From Termitomyces sp. T153 (Eukaryota; Basidiomycota; Agaricomycetes; Agaricales; Lyophyllaceae): a stretch of DNA of 64,000 nt. The notes below the pieces were generated by a model. It saw nothing but the letters and a program-made list of their open reading frames with translations, searched no databases and was not told where the DNA came from. The stretch covers positions 155,486 to 219,485 of the forward strand of contig JACKQL020000080.1 in NCBI GenBank assembly GCA_018296165.2, in the 5' to 3' direction. The position numbers were made by a program, and so were the translations under genes. Positions 11,640 to 22,700 of the stretch are shown piece after piece (position 1 is the first letter of the stretch; every line of letters begins with the position of its first letter).

Positions 11640-13330
11640 AGGAGTCCAGGTGAAGAAGAAGTACAAACCCATTGCTATGAAAATCAAACTGGTCACCAGC
11701 CATGTTAGTGAAGACTTTCAAATCGAGCGACAGATTATTGGCAATCCCCTAGCAACAATACCTCTGCTCAACCCTAATCTGTCACCATTTGTCCCAACAA
11801 AGCGATTCACTAGTGAATAACAAGCAAAACTTGTCAAAGACCATGACATGGGCTTTCTAACTAGCAACAAAATCAATGTGCTTGTTGACATGGTCACCAA
11901 GCAAGAAAAGGCTTTTGCCTGGGAGGATTCTGAACAAGGAAGCTTGTGCCCCAACTTCTTCCCACCAGTACACATACTGACAATACTTCACATGCCTTGG
12001 GTCCAGCACAACCACCCCATACCCCCAGGGCTAGAGAAGGAAGTATGTGAGATCATTTGTGACAAGATTAAGGCTGGTGTATATGAACCCTCAAACTCTG
12101 CTTACCGCTCGCAATGGTTTTGTGTTCTCAAGATGAATGGTAAGCTCAGGATTGTGCACAGCCTAGAGCTGCTAAACTGTGTCACCATTCACCATTCTGG
12201 AGTACCACCTTTTCCAGATCATGTTGCCAAGTCTTTTGCTGGATGCATCTGTGGCGCCACCCTATACCTCTACATTGGCTATGACCAGTGACTTATTGAC
12301 CTCACTTCACATGACTTAACAACATACCAGACTCTGTTTGGTGCCCTTCACTTAGTAACCTTGCTAGTGGGATGGACTAACTCTGTGCCAATATTTCATG
12401 ATGACATTACCTTTATATTGCAGCCAGAGATCCCCCATAATGTGCTCAGCTTTATCAACAATGTTGGCACTAAAGGACCCAAGAACTGGAAGATCGTTAA
12501 TGGTAAACCCACTAAGCATCCCACTAACCTGAATATTTGCCTAGCATTATGGGAGTTCTTTGAACTTAACAGAATTCTCCAGTGGATGAAGTATTGTGGT
12601 GGCACCTTCTCAAGTCACAAGCTAGTTCTATGTGCCCTGACTTTCAGAATCCTTGGCCAAGTTTGCACCCCTAGTGGTCATATCTCTGACAAAAGTTCCT
12701 TAGCTCTGATTGAGTGCTACGGCCCTTGCAAGTTGCTATCAGAAGTCCAAGCTTTTCTTGGTATAGTTGGGGTACTTAGGATTTTCATCAAGAACTTTGC
12801 TCACCATGCCAACAACTTAATGAAACTTACTCATGTTGGCATCCCTTTTGAGTTTGGTCCCAACCAGATAAATGCTCAGTGTGACCTCATGCAAGCCTTA
12901 CAAGACACTAAACCCCTAGTTCCTATCAACTATGAATCACCAGACCTGGTCATCTTAGTGGTTGACACTTCATATATAATGGTTGGTTATTATCTTTGCC
13001 AGTGCACTGGCAACAATCACAAAGAACACTGCTACAATTGCTTTGGATTGATTATGCTTAACAACAGAGAAGCCAGATTCAGTCAGCCCAAGTTGGAACT
13101 CTATGGCCTTTATTGAGTGCTACAAGCTTTGTGAATGTACCTTATTGGCATTAGGAACCTCATCATCAAAGTCAATGCTTGCTACATTAAGGGGATGCTT
13201 CAGAACCCTGACATCCAGCCTTCCACCAGCATGAACTGCTGGATTATAGCAATATTAATGTTTTGCTTTGAGCTTGTTCATGTCAGAGGAACTTTCCATG
13301 GCCCCAATTGTCTCTTGCAATGTCTGCCCC
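11640..13330 (+). pseudogene. Family A reverse transcriptase and RNase H
   Basis: The pre-RT and finger region (11848-12291) has 'I-P-P-G-L-E-K-E-V' and 'G-K-L-R-I-V-H-S-L'. The palm continues after a TGA at 12292 with 'F-H-D-D-I-T' and then 'F-I-N-N-V-G-T-K-G-P', which stands at the YIDD catalytic box with both Asp changed to Asn. Such G-to-A changes would abolish catalysis. The connection and RNase H region run through 13116, with 'E-V-Q-A-F-L-G-I-V-G' and a Tyr-rich RNase H core, and end near 13330 with 'V-H-V-R-G-T-F-H-G-P-N'. Confidence 0.78.
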
Positions 13331-13580
13331 AGCCTGGCAATCTCCTTACTGATGATAGCAACAACTCCATTTATGAAGACTGGATTGATCGCCTGCATGA
13401 ATTCATTCACCAAGTGCAGCTACTGCTACCACTCCTTTGCCAAGTCTCTACAGCTTCCCATCACCTACCCCCTCTGGTCAAGTTCCAGCCTCTACAACCC
13501 TTAGTGACTTTTATAAGCAAAAATAGAATGCCCCACAACTAGCAAGCAGAAATGACATTCAGCCTCTCTGAGATGATGGC

Positions 13581-14990
13581 ATGACCACCTATAGCAATGT
13601 ACCCCACAGTGCTAAAGCTATTGCCAGCAATACTTGCATACTTTTAGTTGAGAAGTGGCTTCATGATCTCATCAGACTTGAAGGCCTTAGTGACAACAAT
13701 TATGCCCCATTTGTTTGCTACACCTCCATGTTCTTTGTCATGGAAGACAAACTTTGGCAAAGAAGCCAAGACAGCCCTCACAAGCTGTTTGTTCCCACCA
13801 CTAGTTGCCTACGACTCTTGAAAGCCATGCATGATAATTTGGGACACAGAGGCCTCTTCACTACCTGCTCTGCCCTTCTAGAATGGTTTTGGTGGCCTCA
13901 AGTTAGCATTGACATTATGTGGTACATCTGGACTTGCCACATCTGCCAAGTGCACCAGATGACCAAAGTTCTCATCCTGCCAACTGTCACTATGCTGGCA
14001 CCCTTGTTCAGCAAGATATATGTTGACACCATGTTCATGCCACCCTCCAATAAGTTCAAATATATCATTCAAGGATGTTTGCTAACTCATTACCCCAAGT
14101 TCTGTATGCTCACCAGAGAGAACACTAAAGCCATTGCCAAATGGTTATATGAGGATGTCATCTGTCACTGGGGAGTGCTTAGCAAAATTGTTACTGACAA
14201 TGGACCTCCTATCCTGAAGGCAGTCACCTACTTGGTGAAGAAGTACAACTTACACCATATTTGGATCTCTGGTTACAATAAGTGTGCTAACAGGATAGTT
14301 GAACAACCTCACTTCAATGTTTGCTAAGCCCTCTTCAAAGCAGTTGATAGTGATCAGTCTAGGTAGAGTACAGCTACTTACTCTGTCTTTTGGTCAGAAT
14401 GTGTTATGGTTCACAAGCAAATGGGTTGCTCCCCTTACTATGCAACAACTGGCACCCACCCCCTCTTACTGGCTGACATAGTAGAAGCAACATATTTGCA
14501 ACCACTGCCAAACTCACTATTATCAACAACCAACCTTATAGTCTGCTGAGCAATTGATCTGAAACATCACCAAGAAGACCTCAACCACCTTCACAGTAAT
14601 GTCCTCAGTGCTCATTGCTTAGCCACTATTTGCTTTGAAGCAGAACATGCCACTATGATCTGCAACTACAATTTCCAAGCTAGTGACCTCATATTGATGA
14701 GGAACACTAGAATTGAGGTGACACATAACAAAAAAAATGAAGCCTTGTGACTTAGGCCCATTGGTGGTAATTTCTCATAACTGTGGCAGTGCTTACATCC
14801 TTTGCAAACTGGATGGTTCAGTACTGCATCACCCTGTAGCCACTTTTTGATTGGTTCCTTATTTCACTAAAGAACACATACCAGTGCCTAGCAATGCTTT
14901 CAACATTGACACCTTGTAACTTCAAGAACTTGAACAAACTGACCTTGTAGACAATGATGATACTGGCAATGCTGCCAGTGAAGAAGGAAA
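13581..14990 (+). pseudogene. Family A integrase
   Basis: The zinc-binding N-terminus shows 'H-D-N-L-G-H-R-G' and 'C-H-I-C-Q' (HHCC type). The catalytic core has Asp in 'Y-V-D-T-M-F', Asp in 'V-T-D-N-G-P-P' and Glu in 'R-I-V-E-Q-P-H-F', the D,D-35-E set. The C-terminal part after 14327, in another frame, includes 'D-L-I-L-M-R-N-T' and 'L-G-P-L-V-V-I-S', matching the GPF/Y-like module. I see no chromodomain. A frameshift near 14300 and later stops break it. Confidence 0.82.
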
Positions 14991-15342
14991 TTAGAAACAT
15001 ACCCTTTGCTAAGCCCTAGCAACCTTTCTTGACTCTGCATTGTTTTTCACTATACTTTTTCCTAATTTTCAGAAAAACTGTCAAAAATACCTTACAAAAA
15101 AAAAAATAATCATATTCTACTTTACTGTTCCCTTGCTTTCAATGCTGTGCTTGGCTATTCTGTTGCTAGTGCTTGGCATGCCTATAGAGGTTTTTTGCCA
15201 TGATGACTTACTGAGCATTTTCCTCCAAGTGTTGCTAGTGCTAGCATCAAGTGACAGTCACTAGTGTGTACTACCTTATTAATCTTGCTTTTTCTTGCTT
15301 TCTCTCAAAGTCCCTGAACTATGCTGAGTACTATATATTTTT

Positions 15343-15405
15343 GGGCCCCTTAAGGGGGGCCAGTCTATGGTAGACAAGAAAACTGTGAAGCCCCTTAAGG
15401 GGGCT
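15343..15405. other. Two GC-rich palindromes between convergent genes
   Basis: GGGCCCCTTAAGGGGGGCC at 15343-15361 and AGCCCCTTAAGGGGGCT at 15389-15405 are near-perfect palindromes sharing a CCCCTTAAGGGG core. They lie between the family A integrase (+) and the antisense ORF (-). The A/G tract could also be a polypurine tract. Function is not established. Confidence 0.5.
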
Positions 15406-15519
15406 AGCCTGTGTCCGTAATACAAACTAAAAAACAAAAAATCTATATACAGGAGGCAACTGTCACTAAAGGCCAAGGTCAGTGTCATCATCAGGCACCT
15501 CAGCTAAGTTTTTCTCCTC

Positions 15520-16664
15520 CCAATCCCCCTCCCCGACATTATTCTCCTCTTGCCAGGCCAGAAAGGCCTGACAGTTGTGTCTATACCCTGCCAGAGTCAC
15601 CAAGGTTCACTTGGCAACAGCGAACCATGCCCTTGCCACTACCAACTCCTTCCTTGCCACCTCCAGCTCCCTCTGGAACCTCCATTCCACTCCTGCTGCC
15701 CTCTTGTCAAAGTCTGATAGTGATGCTGCTAGTGTTAGTGGTGTCAGCCAGGCCAGATCCTCACCCAACCACTCTAGCTCATCATTACCAACCTGGTGCA
15801 AAGGCATGTTGCTCCAGATCCCCTAGCAAAGTTATTAGCAAACAAAAGATAGCGAACCAAGGAACTTACTCATCATCAAACCTTGGCCTCCTCTGCACCT
15901 TTGTTCTCTCCCTTGTCCTCCTCACTGGCAACTGTTGCTGCCTCTTGCTCCTCCTTGCCCTTGACCTCCATGTCACTCACCTCTCGCTCCACCTCAGCAA
16001 CTGTTGCTAAGGGAGTCATTTCCCTCATCTCCATGTCCTTCTCACCCTCCTCACTAGCAACCAATGTTGGACTTGCTGGGCATTTTTGTGCCAAAGGCAC
16101 CTCATTGTTGCCATTGTTGTCACTACCATTGTTGTCATCATCCTCCTTGTTGCTCTCCACCACTTCCCTGCTCTTCACCCTAGCTATCCCACTACCTCCA
16201 ATTGCCACCTCCTCCTGAAATATCAGCAATTTCAAGCTCATATGCTTGACCTTGATGGGCTCCCCCTTTCTTGCCAACTCCCTCTGCCACTCCACAAAGG
16301 CCCTCATGTTCCTTACCAACACCACCTTTGCCACTATCCTCTTAGCAAACTTGCCACTTATGCTCCTTGACAATTGTCTGCTGTGCAAACAGCTCTTCCT
16401 GGTGCTGTCACAACAGTAGCAAGGCTGGGCCCCTGTTGGGCACCAGCAGCCCTCTGGGTTGTTCTCAGCCCAGCAGTTGTCACACTAAGAAGTTGTTAGC
16501 AACTATGTAAGCAATGACCACTAAGACCTTACCAATTCTTGTGTGTGCTTGAACTCCTGTTGCTTCTCTAGTGACACCATCACCTTCTCCTTGGCCTTCT
16601 TCAGAACCACTCCAGCCCCCAGCCCAGTGTTCACCACCATCAAGGCCTTTTGCCAGCAAAGGAG
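15520..16664 (-). pseudogene. Antisense cysteine-cluster and coiled-coil ORF next to family A
   Basis: On the - strand, from 16664 down, a short helical stretch precedes a cysteine cluster at 16480-16388 that reads C-D-N-C, Cys after eight residues, then C-Y-C-C and C after six residues. This C-x2-C...C-x2-C-x6-C plan resembles zinc-binding clusters of basidiomycete proteins. The frame 16388-15876 carries on with a basic helix ('F-A-K-R-I-V-A-K-V') and then a long Glu/Asp/Asn-rich acidic region. A helical tail at 15807-15607 has charged heptads. The N-terminus is cut off at 16664 by element 1. Stops and frame changes are present. Its membership in family A is inferred from position. Confidence 0.55.
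16480..16664 (-). other. Truncated N-terminal side of the family A antisense ORF
   Basis: One frame gives a charged helical stretch with Lys/Glu alternation directly before the cysteine cluster. It ends abruptly at 16664, where the LTR of element 1 begins. The rest of this N-terminus is not found on the other side of element 1. Confidence 0.45.
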
Positions 16665-17657
16665 TGTCAGGTTCCACTGACGACGGGGGCTCAGTACACT
16701 GGCGAGTCCTTACTAGGCGGACGCAATGTCCTGCACTTATAACCAGGCGTCTGGAGTTGGAGCGGAGGTGGGGAAAGCTTGCGAGGGGGTCCCTAGGGAG
16801 AGCGGCCCAAGTAAGTCCTGAATGGTCCAGAGGAGTCTAAGACCAAAGGTACTGGTCGTTGACCCAGGGTGGGTGTCAGGGCTAGTTTGTGGGCGCACAA
16901 ATAGATTGCGGAGTAAGCGGAGGCTTCTTGGGTGATGGGGGCGGGGTCGGAGCTGGATAGGGGATTACCAGGGCTTGATGGGTTCTGGGGCCGAGCGGGT
17001 AGCAAGTTTTGGAGTTGTCATAAGAATGTTCGGGTTGTGGTGTGTGCGTGGAGTTCGTACTGATGTAGGGAGCAAGGGAATTTTAGAGGAACAAAGGAAA
17101 TATGTACAGTCAAGACAAGACAGAGACAAGACAAGACTGAGAAAAAAAGATAGATTTGAAACTTAAAAACAGGAATAGAGACGAGACGAGAGACAAAACA
17201 TAGGAAACCAGTAAATGTAATATCAAGACTAAAGTTTGAGGAGTTATTCTACAACTTATATACCAACTACTGGGTACCTCGGAGGGCGGCGGATATGGTG
17301 GTGGGGGTCGACGGAGCTGTGTGGAGTCGACAGGTGTCGGGTACAATCCAAGGTCGGGCCGTGGCGGTATTCTGATGGGATCAGTTGGGGGTGCGGCTGC
17401 TCTGGGGACATTGTGATACTCCAGGACGGGTCGGGTAAACTAGGGTAGGGGGTCGGGGACGAATGACGTGGCCAGAAATGGTGGGGGAAGGTTTCAGGGG
17501 GGGTGTTGATGGCTACGGAGAGGGAGTTGCCATCGGGGTTTGCCAGAGAAGCGTCGGAGTTATCCAGTGTGGGCGCAAAAGTGTGGGTGGGGTTCAGGGG
17601 AGTTAGACGGGAAATCGGGAGGGGTTGGGAGCAGTGTCTAGGGAGTGGGTCGTGACA
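16665..17657 (-). repeat. Element 1 3' LTR (993 bp)
   Basis: On the + strand it reads TGTCAGG...CGTGACA, the inverse of the TGTCACGAC...CCTGACA form. It aligns along its full length with the LTR at 26487-27470. Differences are mostly C/T and G/A changes plus about 14 bp extra near 17571 and an 8-bp stretch missing near 17650. Confidence 0.93.
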
Positions 17658-17672
17658 CCACCCCCCCTTCAG
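17658..17672 (-). other. Polypurine tract of element 1
   Basis: On the - strand CTGAAGGGGGGGTGG directly precedes the 3' LTR start. Element 2 has the equivalent GCTGAAGGGGGGGTGA at 61031-61046. A purine run at this place primes plus-strand DNA synthesis in LTR retrotransposons. Confidence 0.8.
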
Positions 17673-17825
17673 TGTTGAGACCCTCAAGATGTGGGGAGCG
17701 AGTCAGGGATTGGTAGGGCGTGGGAATTGAAGTTGATTAATATTGATCAAACCGCAGCTAGCGGCAGCAGCATGGGGAAGGAAGTCAAGGTGTGGCCGCC
17801 ATTTGTCAGGGGCCCCTTCCTAAGT

Positions 17826-17833
17826 TATTAAAA
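17826..17833 (+). promoter_or_regulatory. TATA-like box of the antisense gene
   Basis: TATTAAAA lies 45 bp before the ATG at 17871. The equivalent place in element 2 (- strand, 60878-60871) keeps ATTGAAAA before its ATG at 60834. Conservation at the same spot in two diverged copies suggests the antisense gene has its own promoter. Confidence 0.5.
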
Positions 17834-17870
17834 GGGGTGGACGCACCCGGGGGTCCCCCAGCTTGTTGTA

Positions 17871-19566
17871 ATGTCTTCTTCAGCTTATTCTCCCATAGCA
17901 TCTAGGTCGCCGTCCCCGCCATCCCAGCCATCGTCTTCTGAAGATTCAGAGGGTTGCCGAGATCGCCGTCGGGTTGAGGCGATGTACCGTAGTCATGAGT
18001 GTGGTCTGTCTCATGTACCCCAGAATACTGATTGTCCCTTTGCAGAGTTGTCCGTGGCCGTGGCTGGTCCCTCAGGGCCACCATCTGGCGCGGATGCGAT
18101 GCAGCCACTGGCAGGCGTGGCCCCTTCCACGCGCTCCAAGTCTGGCATTTGTCCAGGGGTGGTCTGGCTTGTCCCAGAGAGTTCAAGGATGGTACAGGCG
18201 GAGGTGACGCCAGAGCAGTTTGCTGAGGTGGTGGGTTGGGCGAGGGGTCCCCCCACCCTCAAGTGGTGTCATGCGGCAGCCCCGGTGAGTGGCTACTTAG
18301 CTTCATGTTTCCCGGACCAACATGCCCCTGCAGTGTGCGTCTTGTACCCAACGAGGGGAGCAGTGTGAATTTGAGGAACCTGCATCGGGGATATGACAGG
18401 ACACGTTGGTGTGCTTTCCGTGCCGTTTGCGGCACGAGAAGTGCTCCGTCACCCTGAGTTGGCGGGCCATCTGTGTCGCGGCAGAGCAAGGGTGGGATCA
18501 AGGTTGGGTCGCAGCGCAGCTGGAGGAAGGGTGGAAGGGCAGGGTGTCGGGGAGGGGCTCCAGGGCTGGGGAAGGGGAATGGGTTAGCGTGCCTGTCATG
18601 AAGGTGGGCCCCCCGCAGGGTGGGCGGAGGGAGGGGGCCCCTTCCACACAGGAGAAAGGGAAACGGAGAGCGTCCCCTTCACCCGAGGCGGGTCCCAGTA
18701 AGCGGGCACGGGGCAAGCAGGTAATGGGGGGCCCCCCTGGTTCCGCAGTGTACTCCCCTACATCCGGAGCCCCCGTTGAGCAGTCCGCGGATAGGTCATG
18801 GTCAGTTGCAGAGGCCTATCTGTGGCATCAGGTAGAGGGCTTGGAATGGTTGTTGGTCGCACGTGAGGAGGAGATTCAGGGGGTACGGGAGGAGAGGGAC
18901 GGGGCTTGATGGGAGTTGGACGGAGTTTGGAGGGAACGGGACTTGGCGCAGAAAGACAAGGATGTTGCCGTCGGGACTGCCGTGGAGCAATTGTCTTGTC
19001 TGCAGGAGTTGGAGGTGCGGACGGTGCATTTGCAGGTGCAAGCAGAGGCGGCGGAGGTGGCGACGCAGCAGGCAGGAGGCTCAGGGGTGCGGGAGACCCA
19101 GCAGGGTTCCAGTGCTGGGGAAGTCCGGGCGGCAGCGGAGAGGGCGCGGCAGTGGGAGGAATGGCTTGCCAACGAGGCGGCCTTGGGCCGGTGAGGAGTG
19201 CTTCATGAGTGGTTTCCCCGCTTTCATCTCCTAAGCACTGATTCAGTTTCCATAGACTGGGCCAGGGAGCATCGCATCCTTCTCAACGGAGCGTCGGCAG
19301 CGCTGGGGTCCATCCATGATGGGTTGGCGAGGATGCCTGGGGACCTTCTGCCGGAGTTGGGTCAAGGGGTTATGCAGATGGGGCGTCTGTTGGCAGGGCA
19401 TCGGCGGAGGGCAACGGCAGATCCCGGGGCGTGGTGGGAGATGGCAACGGACGTGGGGGAACCGCTTCCTGGGCAACCCGAGGTTCTGGCGGCGGTAGTG
19501 GCACAGTTGGAGGTGTTCATGGTGGGAAGGGTAGCGGGGTTAGGGTCAGAGGAGGAGGGGGAGTGA
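17871..19566 (+). pseudogene. Antisense accessory gene of element 1 (cysteine cluster, coiled coil), spliced
   Basis: Exon 1 is 17871-18284 (138 codons, Ser/Pro-rich N-terminus). A phase-0 intron, 18285-18333, starts GTGAGT, ends CAG and is 49 bp long. Exon 2 runs to the TGA at 19564. Splicing joins two different frames exactly at the cysteine cluster: C-A-S-C, Cys six later, fifteen residues, C-F-P-C, Cys six later. This spacing is close to the fungal Zn(II)2Cys6 plan. A basic patch (K-G-K-R-R and K-R-A-R-G-K at about 18650-18715) could be a nuclear signal. A coiled coil follows (about 18800-19190) and then a C-terminal domain (19200-19560). TGA stops at 18394, 18907 and 19192 interrupt it; at the first, element 2 has Trp. 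DNA or RNA binding is only an inference. No known family is recognised beyond the cysteine spacing. Confidence 0.72.
18285..18333 (+). other. Intron of the antisense accessory gene (element 1)
   Basis: The 49-bp interval has a GTGAGT donor and a CAG acceptor and restores the frame between exon 1 and the cysteine cluster. Element 2 has a 49-bp GTGTGT...CTAG intron at the identical codon position, with a CTAAC branch-point word. Confidence 0.75.
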
Positions 19567-19794
19567 GGGGAACTCGGACCCCGTCGTTGACTTGTTCTCT
19601 GCCCCTTCTTGTTCGATATATATATGTACACTGCTTGTTTCTATACAGTCTCTGGTCCTTCTGCTGAGTGTGGGAAGTTTCAGATAGAGCAAGGAGAGGA
19701 GTAAGTGAAAACATGTAGGAGAGTACTGGTGGGAGTTGAATCCCTGGTGAACCCAGAGGCGGGGGTTACGCCCACTATTGCCATCTGTGTTGGG

Positions 19795-22700
19795 TCAGTC
19801 CTGGGGGTTCCGGGGCTTGGCAGGATTTTGTCGGTGGAAGTCCCGGAGTTTGTCGGGGGCTCTGTCGAGGTTCTTTTGGGGTTCCCACATGTTGTCCTCA
19901 GGTCCGTAGCCTTTCCAGCGGACCAAGTACTGGAGTCGGCCGCGAACTATCCGGGAGTGGAGGATCTCGTCGACCTCGTAGTGATACTCATCCTCGACTT
20001 CAACGGGGGGCAGTCGGCTGGGGCATTGGCCAGGGAAGGGGTCTGGAGCATGCCTTTCAAGGAGTCGAACGTGGAACACAGGGTGGAGGCCCTTCAGGCC
20101 CAGAGGCAGGTCAAGCTTGTAAGCGTGGGTGGAGACCTTCTGGAGGATCTTGAATGGGCCGAGGCGTTTGTGGTCGAGTTTGATGGAAGGCCTCCAGGTC
20201 TTAAGATTTTGTCGGTCGAGCCAGACCAGGGTGCCGGGGGGCCAGTCAGGGGTCGGCTTGCAACGGGCATTGGCGTGCTTGGAGTAGGCTTGGTTGGCAG
20301 TGTCAATCTCGTCCCTGAGGAATTGGTGGAGGGATCGGAGGTCCTCGGCGACTTTGTGGGCAATGTGGGAAGGGATGTCTTTGAGGGACAGCGTGAGTCG
20401 AGGATTGTAGCCCTTGTTGGCATAAAAGGGGGAAACTCCGGTGGCGGAGTGAGGCATGTTGTTGTAGGTGAATTCGGCGAGGGGAAGCTCTGCACGCCAG
20501 TCGTTCTGTAAATAGTTAACGTAGAGGCAAAGATACTGTTCTAACGTCTGGTTTACGCGCTTGGTTTGTCCATCGGTTTCTGGGTGGTAGGCGGTAGAGA
20601 GGCTGGTTTTGATCTCGAGCGCCTTGCACAGCAATTGCCAAAAATGAGATACAAATAGGGGTCCGCAGTCGGAGACAATGTCGTCGGGAAGTCTGTGTTT
20701 GGAGAATACGTGTTCGAGAAATAGTTTGGCAAAATCCGGGGCGGTGTCAGTGGTGTGGCAGGGAATAAAGAGGGCTTGTTTAGTAAGGTGGCAGACAATG
20801 ACAAGGATTGCATCGAAACCTTCGGAGTCGGGGAGTTTGACGATATGATCCATCGATATTGAGGACCAGGGGCGGCGACCGACGGGGAGGGGTTTCAGTA
20901 ATCCGTGGGGGCGATGGCGGGGTACTTTGGCCCATAGGCAGGGTTTGCAGGCTCTTACATATCACGTGACGTCCTTCTTCATTCCTGGCCAAAAATAAGT
21001 CCGGGAGATGAGTTGAAGGGTCTTACGAATTCCTGGGTGCCCCCAGAGTTTGTGATCGTGGTGCTGCCGGAGTATGTCGAGGCAAATGGACTTGTGGTCC
21101 GGGGCATAGATTTGTCCACTCCGGAGCAGGAGGCGGTGGTCCGGGGATAGCGAAAAGGGGTTGTCTACGCTCGACTCGTCGGGGTTGTTGCGGGGGTTGT
21201 GCTGGTTGAAGAAGGGGTCCGGGGGTGAATTCCTGATTTGCTGGAGGATTCCTTCTTTGTTTAAAATCAGCACGGCATGTAGATGTTTGGGTGGGATTAC
21301 CACTCAATGGTTGAATGCATTTCGTTTGGTTTTGAACGATTTCTTTGGATACACGTCAGGTCTCTGAGTGAGGGCATCGGGCTTTGCACCGAGTCGCCCG
21401 GGGCGGTAGTGAATAGTAAAATCGTACTCTGAAAGGGTTTTGGACCATTGAGCCTGGCGGCAGCTGAGCTGTTTCGTGGTCGTGAAATATTGCAGGTTGT
21501 TGTGATTGGAGTAGACTTGGATGCGGTGCGGGGACCCCTCGAGGTAGGCCCGCCACTGACGAAAGGCTTCGACGATCATGAGGAGTTCCTTGTCGTAAAT
21601 GTCGTAGTTGAGTTCTGCTGGGATCATTGATTGGGTGTAGAAGGCGACGGGGCAGAGATCCTTGCCCCCCGAGTTTGACTGGGAGAGTATCCCGGCGATA
21701 GCGTAGTCGGAGGCGTCACATTCGAGCACGATCGGTAGGGAGGGGTCGAAATGGCGGAGGACCGGAGCGGAGGTGAAGGCCTTCTTCAGGAGGAGGAATA
21801 CGCTCTGGCACTTGCTGTCCCAGTCCCAAGGGGTGTCCTTCCGTGTGAGTCGGTTGAGGGGTTTGGTGATCCCGGAGTAGTTGTCGATGAAGCGGCGATA
21901 GAAGTTAGCAAACCCCAAGAATGACTGTACCTCCTTGACGTTCCGCGGGGAGGGCCAGTTGAGTATCGCGTCGACCTTGGTGGGGTCCATGCGCACACTG
22001 TTGGGGGTGACGATGACCCCGAGATATTCGACTTCCGCTGTGTGGAATGAGCACTTTTCGGGTTTAGCGTGAAGGTGATACTCTCGGAGTCGTTCCAGGA
22101 CATGGCGGACATGCTCCGAATGCTCCGCTGGCAAATTCGAGTAGATCAGGATATCGTCCAAATATACGATGACAAAGACGTTGTTCATGTCGTGGAAGAT
22201 GTCATTCATGAAGTACTGGAAGGTGGCGGGGGAGTTAGTCATTCCGAAGGGCATTACGAGATACTCAAAGAGGCCGTAGCGGGTGCGAAAGGCAGTCTTC
22301 CATTCATGTCCCGGGGCGATCCGGACGTTGTTGTAGCCGGAACGAAGGTCGATTTTTGTGTAAATCTTGGCACTGCAAAGGCGATCAACAAGGTCTCCGA
22401 TTAAGGGGAGGGGGTACCAGTTCTTTTTGGTGACTTTGTTGAGTCCCCGATAGTCCACACAGAGTCGGAGGGATCCGTCTTTTTTCTTGGCAAACAGAAC
22501 CGGGGCGCCAGCCGCGGAGATCGAGGGACGTATGAAACCTTTGCCAAGCATGTCGTCGAGGTATTCCTTCAGGGCCCAGAGCTCGATTTCGGACATGTTG
22601 TAGATCTTGCCAAACGGGGGTGAGGTACCTTCTTCGAGGTCGATCTGGTGGTCGTAGGAGCAGTGCGGAGGGAGTTCCTTGGCACTTCCTTCAGAGAACA

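Larger units (their letters stand above)
8573..15300 (+). mobile_element. Ty3/Gypsy retrotransposon, family A, degenerate
   Basis: Gag, protease, RT, RNase H and integrase follow in the Gypsy order on the + strand. Gag and protease share one frame (with stops) and RT onwards lies mostly in another. LTR boundaries are unclear because a solo LTR has landed at the 5' junction and element 1 cuts the 3' side. Its RT differs clearly from that of elements 1 and 2, and I see no chromodomain, so it is a separate lineage. Many stops and a broken RT active site make it dead. Confidence 0.88.

Noticed and set aside
19191..19246. A possible second intron in the antisense gene of element 1 (GTGAGG...CAG)
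   Set aside because: Removing it would put the C-terminal domain out of frame. The frame is already continuous through the interval apart from one TGA at 19192.
19705..20511. 268-codon + strand ORF
   Set aside because: It is the reverse-strand shadow of the element 1 integrase and chromodomain, whose motifs lie on the - strand.
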